Origin: Paraburkholderia sp. ZP32-5
Lineage (GTDB): Bacteria; Pseudomonadota; Gammaproteobacteria; Burkholderiales; Burkholderiaceae
Length of the DNA stretch: 64,000 nt
Assembly: GCF_021390495.1 (NCBI RefSeq)
Contig: NZ_JAJEJP010000002.1
Span: forward strand, 372,001-436,000
Direction of reading: 5' to 3'
Shown: one piece after another, positions 14,109-22,401 of the stretch
Numbering within the stretch: the stretch's first letter is position 1
Layout: each line of letters starts with the position of its first letter
Made by a program: the position numbers and the translations under genes
Notes under the pieces: model-generated
Told to the model about the DNA's origin: nothing
Seen by the model: only the letters and a program-made list of their open reading frames with translations
The model's database searches: none

Positions 14109-16352
14109 ATGGCCCAGCGGCAACGGCGGTGCTTCGCACAAATGGCTAGCCTTGCGCGTGTGATTCACGACTTCCAGAGTGGCGAGCTGTCGCGAGACGA
14201 GTTCGTTGCTCAACTCGACAGCGCGTTGAGAACCGAGCAACTCGGGTCGACGCAGCTGCTGGAGATGCTTGGCACCGCGCAACGTCAGGCGCCGTTGCCG
14301 GAAGATCTCTATCTGGAAGTACGGCGGCGCATCGAGTTGTTGCGTGTGTCGAACGTGGCCGCGGGCGGAGAAGAAACCGGTATCCAGACGACGGTGGAGA
14401 TTCCGTCGCTGCGCTCGTCGAGTGCGGGTAGCGTGGGGGCGTCGAGTGCTTCGGGTACTTCCGCTGGCGCCGCCGCGCACGATCCAATCAAAGGCATCGG
14501 CGATACGCTGAACAACCGCTTCGTGCTCGAAGAGTGCCTCGGCGTCGGCGGTATGGGCACCGTCTATAAGGCGCTCGATCTGCGCAAGCTCGAAGCATCG
14601 GATCGCAAGCCATATCTCGCGATCAAGGTGCTCAACGTCCAGTTTCGCGGAAATCCGAATTCGCTGGTCGCGTTGCAGCGAGAGGCGCGCAAGGCGCAGG
14701 TGCTCGCGCATCGCAACATCATCACGGTGTACGACTTCGATCGCGATGGGCCGATCGTCTATCTGACGATGGAGTACCTGAGCGGCAAGCCGCTTAGCCA
14801 GTTGCTGCGCACGCCCGGCTATCAGGGTATGCCGGTGCGCGCCGCGCTGCCGATCGTGCGCGGCATGTGCGCGGCTCTCGCGTACGCGCATGAACGCGGT
14901 TTCGTCCATTGCGATTTCAAACCGGCCAATGTGTTCCTGACGACCAATGCCGAAGTGAAGGTGATCGATTTCGGCATTGCGCGCGTATTCCAGCGGCCCG
15001 AAGAGGAAAGCGACGCGACGGTATTCGACCCGGGCAGCCTCGGCGCATTGACGCCCGCGTATGCGAGCCCGGAAATGATCGAGCATCGCGAACCGGATCC
15101 GCGCGACGATATCTATGCGCTCGGCTGCATTACGTATGAGCTGCTGACCGGCCATCATCCGTTCGATCGTCTGTCCGCGACGCAGGCGCGTAATGCCGAT
15201 TTCAAACCGCAGCGTCCGCCGAATCTCGATTCCAAACAGTGGCGTGCGCTGCGCGCTGCGTTGTCGTTCGATCGCAATACGCGGATGCCGAGCGTCACGC
15301 GCTTTATCGCCGAGTTCGACAATGAAGCGCGCGCGGAGAAGTCCGGTGCGCTCGCGAAGGTGGGCCTCGCGGGTTTGGCCGTGGTGTGCGCGGCGGCGGT
15401 TGGAGTGTTTGCGCTGCGCTCGGGACCGAGCCGCCACAACGAGGTACGCAACGGCGCGGCTAACCCGCAGACGCAGGCCGATCAGGTGGATCGCGCGGGC
15501 GGTGCCTCGGCATTGGTGCCATCAACGACTTCGCCGGGGGCGCGTGCGCCTTCTACGGTGGCGAACGAGTCGGCCGCGAATGGCGGTAACAGCGGTAGCA
15601 ACAGCGGCGCTAGCGCGATCGCAACCCAGCCGCCGGTCGAGCAGAGGCCCGTGCCAAAACCAGCGCCCAAACCCGCGCTGACGCTCGCCGCGATCACACC
15701 CGTGCTCGCGCAGGTGCCCTGTTCGGCGCTGTCGGCCAGCGTGCAGGATCACGCGCTGACGGTGCGCGGTTTCGTCTCGCAGCGTTATGGCGCGGCGCAT
15801 CTGAAAGACACGCTGGCCGCTGCGCCGGGTGTCGATACGGTCGCGCTCGACGTGCAGCCGCTTGCCGACGACAAATGCGATGCGGTCAGGACGTTGGCGC
15901 CGTACTGGGTGCGTAACTGGCAAACGGGGCGTGCCGCGTCGCTGCACGTGCGGCCGCCGAGCGGCCTGTTGACCGAGGGCGATTCACTCGTCGTCGATCT
16001 GAGTACGCCGGGCTTCGACTCGTACGTGAACGTCGATTACTACCAGCTCGACGGCAGCGTCGTGCATATGGTGCCGAGCCCGCGCATGAAGGACAATCAG
16101 GCGCCGCCGAACTACTCGGCGACGATCGGCAGCGCGGGTGACTGGATCATTTCGAAACCGTTCGGCTCGGAAATGGTGGTATTGCTGATTACGCCGGTGC
16201 AGCTATTCGACAAGCCGCGCCCGGAAAGCGAAGCGCGCGCCGATTATCTGCGTGCGCTCGACACGCGGCTCACGCAGATCGGCGGCAAGTATGGGCAGGA
16301 GCATATCGTCGCGGATTTCGCGCCGATCACGACGCGGCCGCGTTCACCCTGA
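14109..16352 (+). CDS. membrane-anchored Ser/Thr protein kinase with periplasmic DUF4384-like domain
   Basis: This is a 747-residue protein with four parts: a short N-terminal helical region; a Hanks-type kinase domain (about 140-400) with the P-loop GVGGMGTVYKA, lysine motif AIKVL, catalytic loop HCDFKPAN (Asp269) and DFGIAR; one transmembrane helix (about 415-435); and a Pro/Ser linker leading to a periplasmic region that ends in a DUF4384-like module (LTEGDSLVVDLSTPGFDSYV). All catalytic residues are present, so it should be active. With the FHA protein (22402) and PP2C phosphatase (31612) it forms a complete phospho-signalling set like that controlling some type VI systems. ATG 14142 and GTG 14088 are alternative starts. 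Confidence 0.9.
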   Translation: MAQRQRRCFAQMASLARVIHDFQSGELSRDEFVAQLDSALRTEQLGSTQLLEMLGTAQRQAPLPEDLYLEVRRRIELLRVSNVAAGGEETGIQTTVEIPSLRSSSAGSVGASSASGTSAGAAAHDPIKGIGDTLNNRFVLEECLGVGGMGTVYKALDLRKLEASDRKPYLAIKVLNVQFRGNPNSLVALQREARKAQVLAHRNIITVYDFDRDGPIVYLTMEYLSGKPLSQLLRTPGYQGMPVRAALPIVRGMCAALAYAHERGFVHCDFKPANVFLTTNAEVKVIDFGIARVFQRPEEESDATVFDPGSLGALTPAYASPEMIEHREPDPRDDIYALGCITYELLTGHHPFDRLSATQARNADFKPQRPPNLDSKQWRALRAALSFDRNTRMPSVTRFIAEFDNEARAEKSGALAKVGLAGLAVVCAAAVGVFALRSGPSRHNEVRNGAANPQTQADQVDRAGGASALVPSTTSPGARAPSTVANESAANGGNSGSNSGASAIATQPPVEQRPVPKPAPKPALTLAAITPVLAQVPCSALSASVQDHALTVRGFVSQRYGAAHLKDTLAAAPGVDTVALDVQPLADDKCDAVRTLAPYWVRNWQTGRAASLHVRPPSGLLTEGDSLVVDLSTPGFDSYVNVDYYQLDGSVVHMVPSPRMKDNQAPPNYSATIGSAGDWIISKPFGSEMVVLLITPVQLFDKPRPESEARADYLRALDTRLTQIGGKYGQEHIVADFAPITTRPRSP

Positions 16353-16478
16353 GTGCTGAACGCTGAGCTGGCAGCGTTGAAGCGTAAGCCGATGAATCGA
16401 TCCATAGCACGACGCCGCTAATAGCCGCGACCGAAAGCCCCCGAATCGATTCGCGGCGCGATGCACACGGCCTCACCC

Positions 16479-18518
16479 TCAGCGCAGATCCTTCACGACG
16501 CGGAAGCCGTCCTGAGATTGCCGTACGCCCGAGCTGTATTTGAAGCGCGTCGCGCTCAGCATGTAGTTGCCGCCTTCGCGCCATGAGCCGCCGCGAATCA
16601 CGCGCATGTCGCAACCGGGGCTGTCCCATGCGTGGCCATCGGCGGGCGCGCCCTGGTAGGAGTTGTGCCAGCAGTCGGCGGTCCATTCCCACACGCCGCC
16701 GTTCATATCGTGCAAGCCGAGTGGGTTCGGCGTGAACGAGCCGACGCTTTCCGGTCCTTCCTTGTGCCATGGGTCGCCGCAATCCTTGCAATTGGCGGTG
16801 CCTTTGCGCATCTGTTCACCCCACCAGTACGCGGTGGTGGTGCCGCCGCGATCCGCGTATTCCCATTCGGCCTCGGTTGGCAGGCGGTATGGCTTGCCGG
16901 TCGTTTTGGACAGCCATTTGACGTATTGCTGCGCGTCGTCCCAACTGAGATCGCGCGCCGGGGCTGCCTTGTTGGTATTGCTCTCGGGCGTGAGCTTCTG
17001 GCAAGCATTCGCCGCCACGCACGCATTCCATTGCTCGACCGTCACCGGGTATTTGCCGATCGCGAACGGCGAGCCGATGTTCACGTGATGGACCGGCTTT
17101 TCGGAAGGATCGTCGGTATTGCTGCCCATCACGAATGAGCCGGCCGGCACCGCGATCATGATCGGGCAGGCCGCGCAGTCGCGGATTTCACCGGCGGTGG
17201 GCGGATGCGCGACGGTCTTTTGCGCGAGCGGCGTGGCCGTCGTTGCGGTCGTTGCAGTTGGCGCCGGCGCCGGAGTGGATGGAGCCGGCGTGGCGCGCGC
17301 GGATGGCTGAGCCGGAGCACTCGCCTGCGCGGCTGGATGAGCGGCTGGTGGTGCGGGCGTTGCGGGTGTCGCGGGTGTAATACGGCCGCTGCTTTGCGAG
17401 CTGGGTGACGCCGGTGGCGCCATCGGTGCCGCACTAACGGCCGGACTCGACGCGGCCGTCGCGCGCAATCGATCGATACGCGCATGTGCAAGCGTGGCGA
17501 AGCGGCCATTCGGATAGGCCTTCAGATAAGCCTCGTAATCGCCGGGGTAGTTGCTGTCCTTGATCGAATTCCAGAACGTGATTTCGTATTGCTCGGTACT
17601 GTCTTGGGGCAGGATGCCGCGGCTACGCAGCGTGATGGAATTGTTGGGCGCGGTCGACGATACCGTGACGGGTGGTTCATTCGCTCCAGCCAGGGAAGAG
17701 GGCGCGGCTGCGATCCACGGTCGCTGCATGCCACCCGTTACCTCGCGAACCTCGGCGGCGACACGTTGAAACAGCACTTCCGGCGGTGGCTGCGACGTTT
17801 GTTGCAGCGCGTGCAGCAGGGCATCGGTATAGACGCCATGATGCAATCCGTCCGCCGCGAAGCCACCCGGCGCGGTTGCATAAGCAATCACGGTGTTAGC
17901 AGGCAATGCCGAAGTACTGGTGGCCGTCGCATCTGATGTAAATGGATTGTTCAGACAGGTATCGAGAATCACGAGATTGGCGCCGCTGGCGTGAGCGGAT
18001 TGCATCGCGAGCAATACCGTATTAAGATCGACGCCGCTATCGATCAGCGTTGCGGCCGCGTGTGCATCAGCTCGTACATCGACCCCCGCCGGAATCAGCA
18101 GTGTTTGCTGGCCGATTTGCAGCCCGTGTCCGGCGAAATAGAGCAGCGCCGTCTGGCTTATCCCGTGTTGTTGGCCTGCTTGCAAACGCCGCCGGAACTC
18201 GTCGATCGCTTCGCGCATTTGCCGGGGTGTCGCATTGATACGAGCGATGACGTCGAAACCGCGAGCCCGCAGCGTATCGCGCATTGCTTCGGCATCGCGC
18301 GGCGCGTTGTTTCGAAGTGCGTCATTGGCATTGCCGTACGCGCCGTTACCGATTACGAGTGCAATGCGCCGCTGACGCATATCCCCGTTTGCCGGCGCGA
18401 TACTTGCCAAAGTACTCGCCCGCGGCTCGATGCTTTCACGCTGCGTTGCGGCATCGGCGCTGCCCCATTGCAGCTGGATCGCGCCAACCATGCACATCAG
18501 CAGGAATTTTCGCCACAT
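16479..18518 (-). CDS. caspase-like (C14) peptidase fused to a formylglycine-generating-enzyme-like domain
   Basis: This is a 679-residue exported protein. The signal peptide covers about residues 1-24. A caspase-like p20 domain follows ([12 protein letters not shown]; His in YFAGHGLQ, about 131; Cys in VILDTCLNN, about 188). Next come a YPNGRF tetratricopeptide-like segment, a long Ala/Pro/Ser/Thr linker, and a C-terminal SUMF1/FGE-sulfatase domain ([53 protein letters not shown]). Both caspase catalytic residues are retained. ATG 18518 is chosen because AGGA lies 7 bases upstream; ATG 18524 is too close to it. It converges with the kinase gene. The role is unknown; periplasmic processing or quality control of the exported peptides is conceivable. 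Confidence 0.85.
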   Translation of the reverse strand: MWRKFLLMCMVGAIQLQWGSADAATQRESIEPRASTLASIAPANGDMRQRRIALVIGNGAYGNANDALRNNAPRDAEAMRDTLRARGFDVIARINATPRQMREAIDEFRRRLQAGQQHGISQTALLYFAGHGLQIGQQTLLIPAGVDVRADAHAAATLIDSGVDLNTVLLAMQSAHASGANLVILDTCLNNPFTSDATATSTSALPANTVIAYATAPGGFAADGLHHGVYTDALLHALQQTSQPPPEVLFQRVAAEVREVTGGMQRPWIAAAPSSLAGANEPPVTVSSTAPNNSITLRSRGILPQDSTEQYEITFWNSIKDSNYPGDYEAYLKAYPNGRFATLAHARIDRLRATAASSPAVSAAPMAPPASPSSQSSGRITPATPATPAPPAAHPAAQASAPAQPSARATPAPSTPAPAPTATTATTATPLAQKTVAHPPTAGEIRDCAACPIMIAVPAGSFVMGSNTDDPSEKPVHHVNIGSPFAIGKYPVTVEQWNACVAANACQKLTPESNTNKAAPARDLSWDDAQQYVKWLSKTTGKPYRLPTEAEWEYADRGGTTTAYWWGEQMRKGTANCKDCGDPWHKEGPESVGSFTPNPLGLHDMNGGVWEWTADCWHNSYQGAPADGHAWDSPGCDMRVIRGGSWREGGNYMLSATRFKYSSGVRQSQDGFRVVKDLR

Positions 18519-18880
18519 CTTCATATCCTGTTTGTACCGGACAGAATTCAGGCATTCGAGGACTGCGCCGCCCGCGTTATTCGCAAAGTACTGCGGAACG
18601 GCTCTCGATGCCGCTATTGGCCATTGACCCGCATCCTTTCAATAACGATAGCACGCGCTTTGCCTGATAACGGCGCGGCTACCGTCGATGCGTCATACGG
18701 TTAACGAGCATTGCGTATCTTTTTGGCAAGTTACGTCCTAAGCTGATTCACAAAGTCACACCGCACGGTCGTTTTAACAAGGCGGCAGTCCGGTCATTCG
18801 AGTCTGCGACATGCCGCTCGAGGACCCGGAAGGACATTCGTAGCCGGGCCAGCCATGACTCCTCTTCGGGAGAGTGCGCT
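18519..18880. other. divergent spacer between the caspase-FGE gene and the DUF4399 pair
   Basis: About 360 bases without a supportable gene. It should hold promoters for both directions. I saw no -24/-12 element and no near-consensus sigma-70 promoter. Confidence 0.5.
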
Positions 18881-19387
18881 ATGCGAAGAAGAACCCGTGT
18901 TGCCCTTTTTCTCAGCGGATATCGTTCGGCGACAACGCATCCGAATGCGTTGCGAGCGGTTTTCTGCGCGATGTTCGTCGTGGCATTGGCGAGCCTCGCG
19001 CCAACCGATGCCGCACGCGCGGAACAGACGCCATCGCCGCCGGGCGCCGAGGAGTACATCATCTGGCCGTCGGACGGCGCGGTGATTCACGGCGGCAAGC
19101 TGTGGGTGCGCATGGGGCTGCGCAATATGGGCGTGTGCCCGAAAGGCGTCGCGATTCCGAATACCGGGCACCATCATCTGCTGATCGACACGGATTTGCC
19201 GCCGCTCGATCAGGAGATTCCATCGGATCGCCAGCATCTGCATTTCGGCGCCGGCGAAACCGATGCGCGCATCGAGTTGCCGCCCGGCAAGCACACGCTG
19301 CAACTGATTCTTGGCGATCACAATCACGTGCCGCACGTGCCGCCCGTGTATTCGAAGAAGATCACCATCACCGTGCTCAAGAACTAG
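18881..19387 (+). CDS. DUF4399 family exported protein (copy 1)
   Basis: This is a 168-residue protein with a long N-terminal signal sequence (hydrophobic core around AVFCAMFVVALASLAP, AxA cleavage near ARAEQ). The DUF4399 domain contains CPKGVAIPNTGHHHLLID, DRQHLHFGAGETDA and LPPGKHTLQLILGDHNHVPH. The many histidines suggest metal binding in the periplasm, but the function of the family is unknown. GGAG precedes ATG 18881. A close paralogue follows 41 bases downstream. Confidence 0.85.
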   Translation: MRRRTRVALFLSGYRSATTHPNALRAVFCAMFVVALASLAPTDAARAEQTPSPPGAEEYIIWPSDGAVIHGGKLWVRMGLRNMGVCPKGVAIPNTGHHHLLIDTDLPPLDQEIPSDRQHLHFGAGETDARIELPPGKHTLQLILGDHNHVPHVPPVYSKKITITVLKN

Positions 19388-19428
19388 CGCGGCCATTGGC
19401 TCGTGTGCGTCAGGAACGGAGAGACCTC

Positions 19429-19872
19429 ATGTACAAGATCATTGCGGCCGCGGTGCTGAGTACTTGCGCGGCATTGGCGGTCTGGGCGGTGCCCGAAGCG
19501 GCGCTGGCCGGTACCACACCGGCGCCTCCCGGCGCCTATGCCTATATCGGTTATCCGAACGATGGCCAGGTCGTACCCGCCAATAAGCCCTTTCGCGTAT
19601 GGTTTGGGCTGCGATTCATGGGTGTCGCGCCGAAAGGCGTCAAATACCCGAATACCGGCCACCACCATCTTCTGATCGACACCGATTTGCCGCCGATGGA
19701 CCAGGAGATTCCATCGGATCGCCAGCATCTACATTTCGGCGCGGGCGAAACGGAAACGATGATTCAATTGCCGCCCGGCAAGCACACGCTGCAACTGCTG
19801 ATGGGCGACGACATGCATATCCCGCACAACCCGCCGGTGTACTCGAAGAAGATCACCGTGATTGCGCGCTGA
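19429..19872 (+). CDS. DUF4399 family exported protein (copy 2)
   Basis: This is a 147-residue tandem paralogue of the upstream gene. It has a cleaner signal peptide (MYKIIAAAVLSTCAALAVWA, cleavage near ALAG) and the same domain blocks: YPNTGHHHLLID, DRQHLHFGAGETET, LPPGKHTLQLLMGDDMH, VYSKKITVI. GGAG precedes ATG 19429. The mature parts of the two copies are nearly co-linear while the signal peptides differ, which points to an old tandem duplication. It is followed by the P5 regulatory region. Confidence 0.85.
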   Translation: MYKIIAAAVLSTCAALAVWAVPEAALAGTTPAPPGAYAYIGYPNDGQVVPANKPFRVWFGLRFMGVAPKGVKYPNTGHHHLLIDTDLPPMDQEIPSDRQHLHFGAGETETMIQLPPGKHTLQLLMGDDMHIPHNPPVYSKKITVIAR

Positions 19873-19898
19873 ACGCGCGCGCGAAGTACTGTCACCAT

Positions 19899-19931
19899 GC
19901 AGCCAACAATTCAGTATTCGCTGTTGGCTGC
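19899..19931. promoter_or_regulatory. perfect inverted repeat upstream of P5 (candidate enhancer or terminator)
   Basis: GCAGCCAACA (19899-19908) and TGTTGGCTGC (19922-19931), 13-base spacer, 10 of 10 arms matching. It lies 120 bases upstream of the P5 -24 box and 27 bases after the DUF4399 stop. The absence of a T-run favours a protein-binding site over a terminator. Confidence 0.5.
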
Positions 19932-20050
19932 AATCCACCATTCGCGTTCTTCCATTCCCCGCTTGTTACTGCCGCGGCATTACGCGCCGCTCGTCGAGGT
20001 CCTTTATCCACGGCGTGTTCATGCAATCGATTGAACGAGGCCGCCAATCC

Positions 20051-20066
20051 TGGCATGGGCCATGCA
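20051..20066 (+). promoter_or_regulatory. sigma-54 (-24/-12) promoter of P5
   Basis: TGGCATGGGCCATGCA: GG and GC separated by exactly 10 bases. It lies 78 bases before the P5 start, nearly the same distance as at P4. Confidence 0.8.
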
Positions 20067-20077
20067 TCAGTAGCGCC

Positions 20078-20096
20078 CGAGCAGACAAGTTGCTCG
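20078..20096 (+). other. 5'-UTR inverted repeat of the P5 transcript
   Basis: CGAGCA and TGCTCG around seven bases (ACAAG core), starting at about +1 of the sigma-54 promoter. It is homologous to the element at 13745-13761. Confidence 0.65.
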
Positions 20097-20143
20097 AATC
20101 CCAACGCAACCCGATGCGCTTTCCCCCTTCCAGGAGATTTACC

Positions 20144-20431
20144 ATGAACACGCTGATGATCAAGGACCTGTCCAACACCGCGGAACTCGACGGCAAGGCG
20201 ATGAGCGCCGTGCGCGGCGGCAACGGCTATTACTATCCGATGTCGTCGTCGTATTACAGCTTCGCGCCGGTGTATGCGCCGAACAACAGCAAGACCGTCA
20301 ACGCGACGCAACTGATCAGCACGACGATGAACATCCAGAGCGCGAACGGCAACAACTCCGCACTCATGACGGGCACGACGACCGAAATCGATCCGCAAGT
20401 GCAGTCGAGCAACAACATCGTCATGCGCTGA
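20144..20431 (+). CDS. P5: double-glycine-leader secreted peptide, Asn-rich (paralogue of P4)
   Basis: This is a 95-residue peptide with AGGAG at good spacing before ATG 20144. The leader has LMIKDL at 4-9 and AELDGKAMSAVRGG ending at residue 26. The 69-residue core opens with a Tyr-rich stretch (NGYYYPMSSSYYSF), then NNSKTVNATQLIS, QSANGNNSAL, DPQV and the end NNIVMR. It is Cys-free. It shares its motif series, sigma-54 promoter geometry and 5'-UTR repeat with P4. It sits directly upstream of the export genes that begin at 20662. Confidence 0.88.
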   Translation: MNTLMIKDLSNTAELDGKAMSAVRGGNGYYYPMSSSYYSFAPVYAPNNSKTVNATQLISTTMNIQSANGNNSALMTGTTTEIDPQVQSSNNIVMR

Positions 20432-20441
20432 GCGAAGCGAC

Positions 20442-20466
20442 GCGCGCGCCGACCACCGGCGCGCGC
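20442..20466 (+). terminator. GC-rich hairpin after P5
   Basis: GCGCGCGCCG (20442-20451) pairs perfectly with 20457-20466. No T-run follows. It probably partially terminates or stabilises the abundant P5 message ahead of the export operon. Confidence 0.5.
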
Positions 20467-20661
20467 GCATCCCGCTGTGGCGAACGACTCAAAAAGATCG
20501 CCTGTTTAATCGTCCTTTCCACGCACCCTTCGCGCTTTCGCCCGATTTCCGCCTGATCCCCGCGCCGACTTTTCCGCAGCTTCGCAGACGACGCCGCGCG
20601 GGCGAGGCTCGGCCCGATACAGCATTTTCCTGGCGGAAACGAAGTGCCACCGGAGACCATC

Positions 20662-22179
20662 GTGTCAGCGTTGCTCGCTTCATTGCCCGGCTCGTCGCTC
20701 GATTCGTTGTCTGTGCCGTCTGTCGCGACCTATGTCGCAGCGCCCGTTTCGCCGCATCGCCGCAGCGTTCTTCGCACGCTGCGCGGCGTTTGCGTGATGG
20801 CGGCCTGCGCGGTTTCGCTGTGCGCGTGCGTCGATGTGAGCATGCCGGCCTACCAGCGTCCCGACACGCCGGCGAAGACGTCATGGTCCGACCACAAGGG
20901 CGCGCCGGTATCGGCCACGGAAACGATCCAGGCCGACTGGTGGAAAGGCTTCCAGGATCCGTATCTGGACACGCTGATCGACAAGGCGATAGCGGGCAAC
21001 TTCGATATCCGGGTACTGGCCGCGCGGATCCAGGTCGCGGGCACGCAGATAACCGAAGCAAAAGCGGGCGCGCTGCCGACGATGGATCTCGGCGCTGGCG
21101 CCGACTTCGAAAAGACCAGCGGCGTGCCGCTTGCCAAGACGTACAACCTTGCCGCGCAGGTCAACTGGGACATCGACATCTGGGGCAAAGTCGAAAAAGG
21201 CGTGCAGGCGCAAAAGGCGGAATTCCATGCGAGCGAGGCAGATTGGCGCGCCGGCTATCTCGAACTGGTCGCGAACGTGTCCAGTACCTATTTCCAGATC
21301 CTGCAATTCGACGATCAGATCGTGCAGCAGCAAAAGACGCTCGGCACGAATCAGCAGATCCTGACGATCTACCAGGGCCAGGCCCGCAACGGCCTCGTGC
21401 CGCAAACGCAGGTACTGCGCCAGCAGGCGGAAATCAACCGACTGACTCACGACCTTTACGAGTTGCGCCGCTCGCGCGCGGTCGCCAATAACGCGCTGTG
21501 CACGCTGCTCGGCGTGCCGGCCGGCGACTTCCAGATGCCGGAAGGGCATCTGCAGGATCGCGTGAAGCTGCCGGATGTACCGGACGGTTTGCCCGCGCAA
21601 TTACTCGCGCGGCGCCCCGATATCGTTGCCGCTGAATTCCGCGTGCTGGAGGCCTATGACCTCGTCGGTCAGGCGAAGCTCGCGCAATTGCCGACCATTG
21701 GCCTGACCGCGCACGGCGGCACCGCGAGTTTCGCGCTGAACAATCTGCTGAAGTCGTTCACGTTCGGCTTGATGCCGAGCATCAACATTCCGCTGCTCGA
21801 TCCGAGCACGCGAGCGCATGTGAAAGTGACACAGGCCCAATCGACAGTCGCCGAGCAGCAGTACCGCGTGACGGTGATGGGTGCGTTCGAGGAAGTGGAA
21901 AACGCGCTGGTCAATCTGAGCGCGCACAAGGCGCAGCGCGAGGAATTGCTGCAACAGGTCGCGCGCCTGCAAATCGTCGCCGATCAGATCCAGTCGCAAT
22001 TGCGGCTTGGCGTGGTGTCGCAGCTGGAAGTCTTCGAAGACGAGCGGACCCTGCTCGAAGCGCAGCAAACGCTGCTCGAGAATCATCAGGAAATTCTGTC
22101 GGATACCGTACTGCTTTATAAGGCGCTTGGCGGCGGTTGGCCGAGTGTCGACGTGCAGGCGCAGGTCAAAGATAAGTAA
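20662..22179 (+). CDS. outer-membrane factor lipoprotein (TolC/NodT family)
   Basis: This is a 505-residue outer-membrane channel subunit. The N-terminal signal ends in a lipobox (AVSLCAC). PSSWWKGFQDPYLDTLID-like sequence (here ADWWKGFQDPYLDTL) and two repeated OEP domains follow, including AQVNWDIDIWGKV and LARRPDIVAAEF, as in NodT-type RND/type I outer-membrane factors. GTG 20662 is chosen because GGAG lies 6 bases upstream; GTG 20644 is an alternative. Its position ahead of an HlyD adaptor and a peptidase-ABC exporter makes it the likely outer-membrane exit of that system. Confidence 0.9.
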   Translation: MSALLASLPGSSLDSLSVPSVATYVAAPVSPHRRSVLRTLRGVCVMAACAVSLCACVDVSMPAYQRPDTPAKTSWSDHKGAPVSATETIQADWWKGFQDPYLDTLIDKAIAGNFDIRVLAARIQVAGTQITEAKAGALPTMDLGAGADFEKTSGVPLAKTYNLAAQVNWDIDIWGKVEKGVQAQKAEFHASEADWRAGYLELVANVSSTYFQILQFDDQIVQQQKTLGTNQQILTIYQGQARNGLVPQTQVLRQQAEINRLTHDLYELRRSRAVANNALCTLLGVPAGDFQMPEGHLQDRVKLPDVPDGLPAQLLARRPDIVAAEFRVLEAYDLVGQAKLAQLPTIGLTAHGGTASFALNNLLKSFTFGLMPSINIPLLDPSTRAHVKVTQAQSTVAEQQYRVTVMGAFEEVENALVNLSAHKAQREELLQQVARLQIVADQIQSQLRLGVVSQLEVFEDERTLLEAQQTLLENHQEILSDTVLLYKALGGGWPSVDVQAQVKDK

Positions 22180-22273
22180 CGAAGTATTGAGCTAATCCGC
22201 AAGCTGGCGTGCAACGCGGATATTTCGGCTGCTGATGACGCATCAATGCGGTTCTCAACAGACAATATGGAAA

Positions 22274-22301
22274 TTGACACCCGTCATGCGTGACTTACAA
22301 T
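22274..22301 (+). promoter_or_regulatory. sigma-70 promoter of the FHA-HlyD-parvulin-ABC-activator operon
   Basis: TTGACA (22274-22279) and TACAAT (22296-22301) with a 16-base spacer: perfect -35 and five of six at -10. The structural export genes would then be expressed independently of RpoN, unlike the peptides. Confidence 0.65.
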
Positions 22302-22401
22302 CCCTTAAGGGTCAGCGTTCGCGCGGCTCTTCATTACAACGTCGTTGCGCCGTAGTTTCTCGTCCTGTTTCCGCCGCGCTTTTGCCGCGGGTTAACGCTT
22401 C

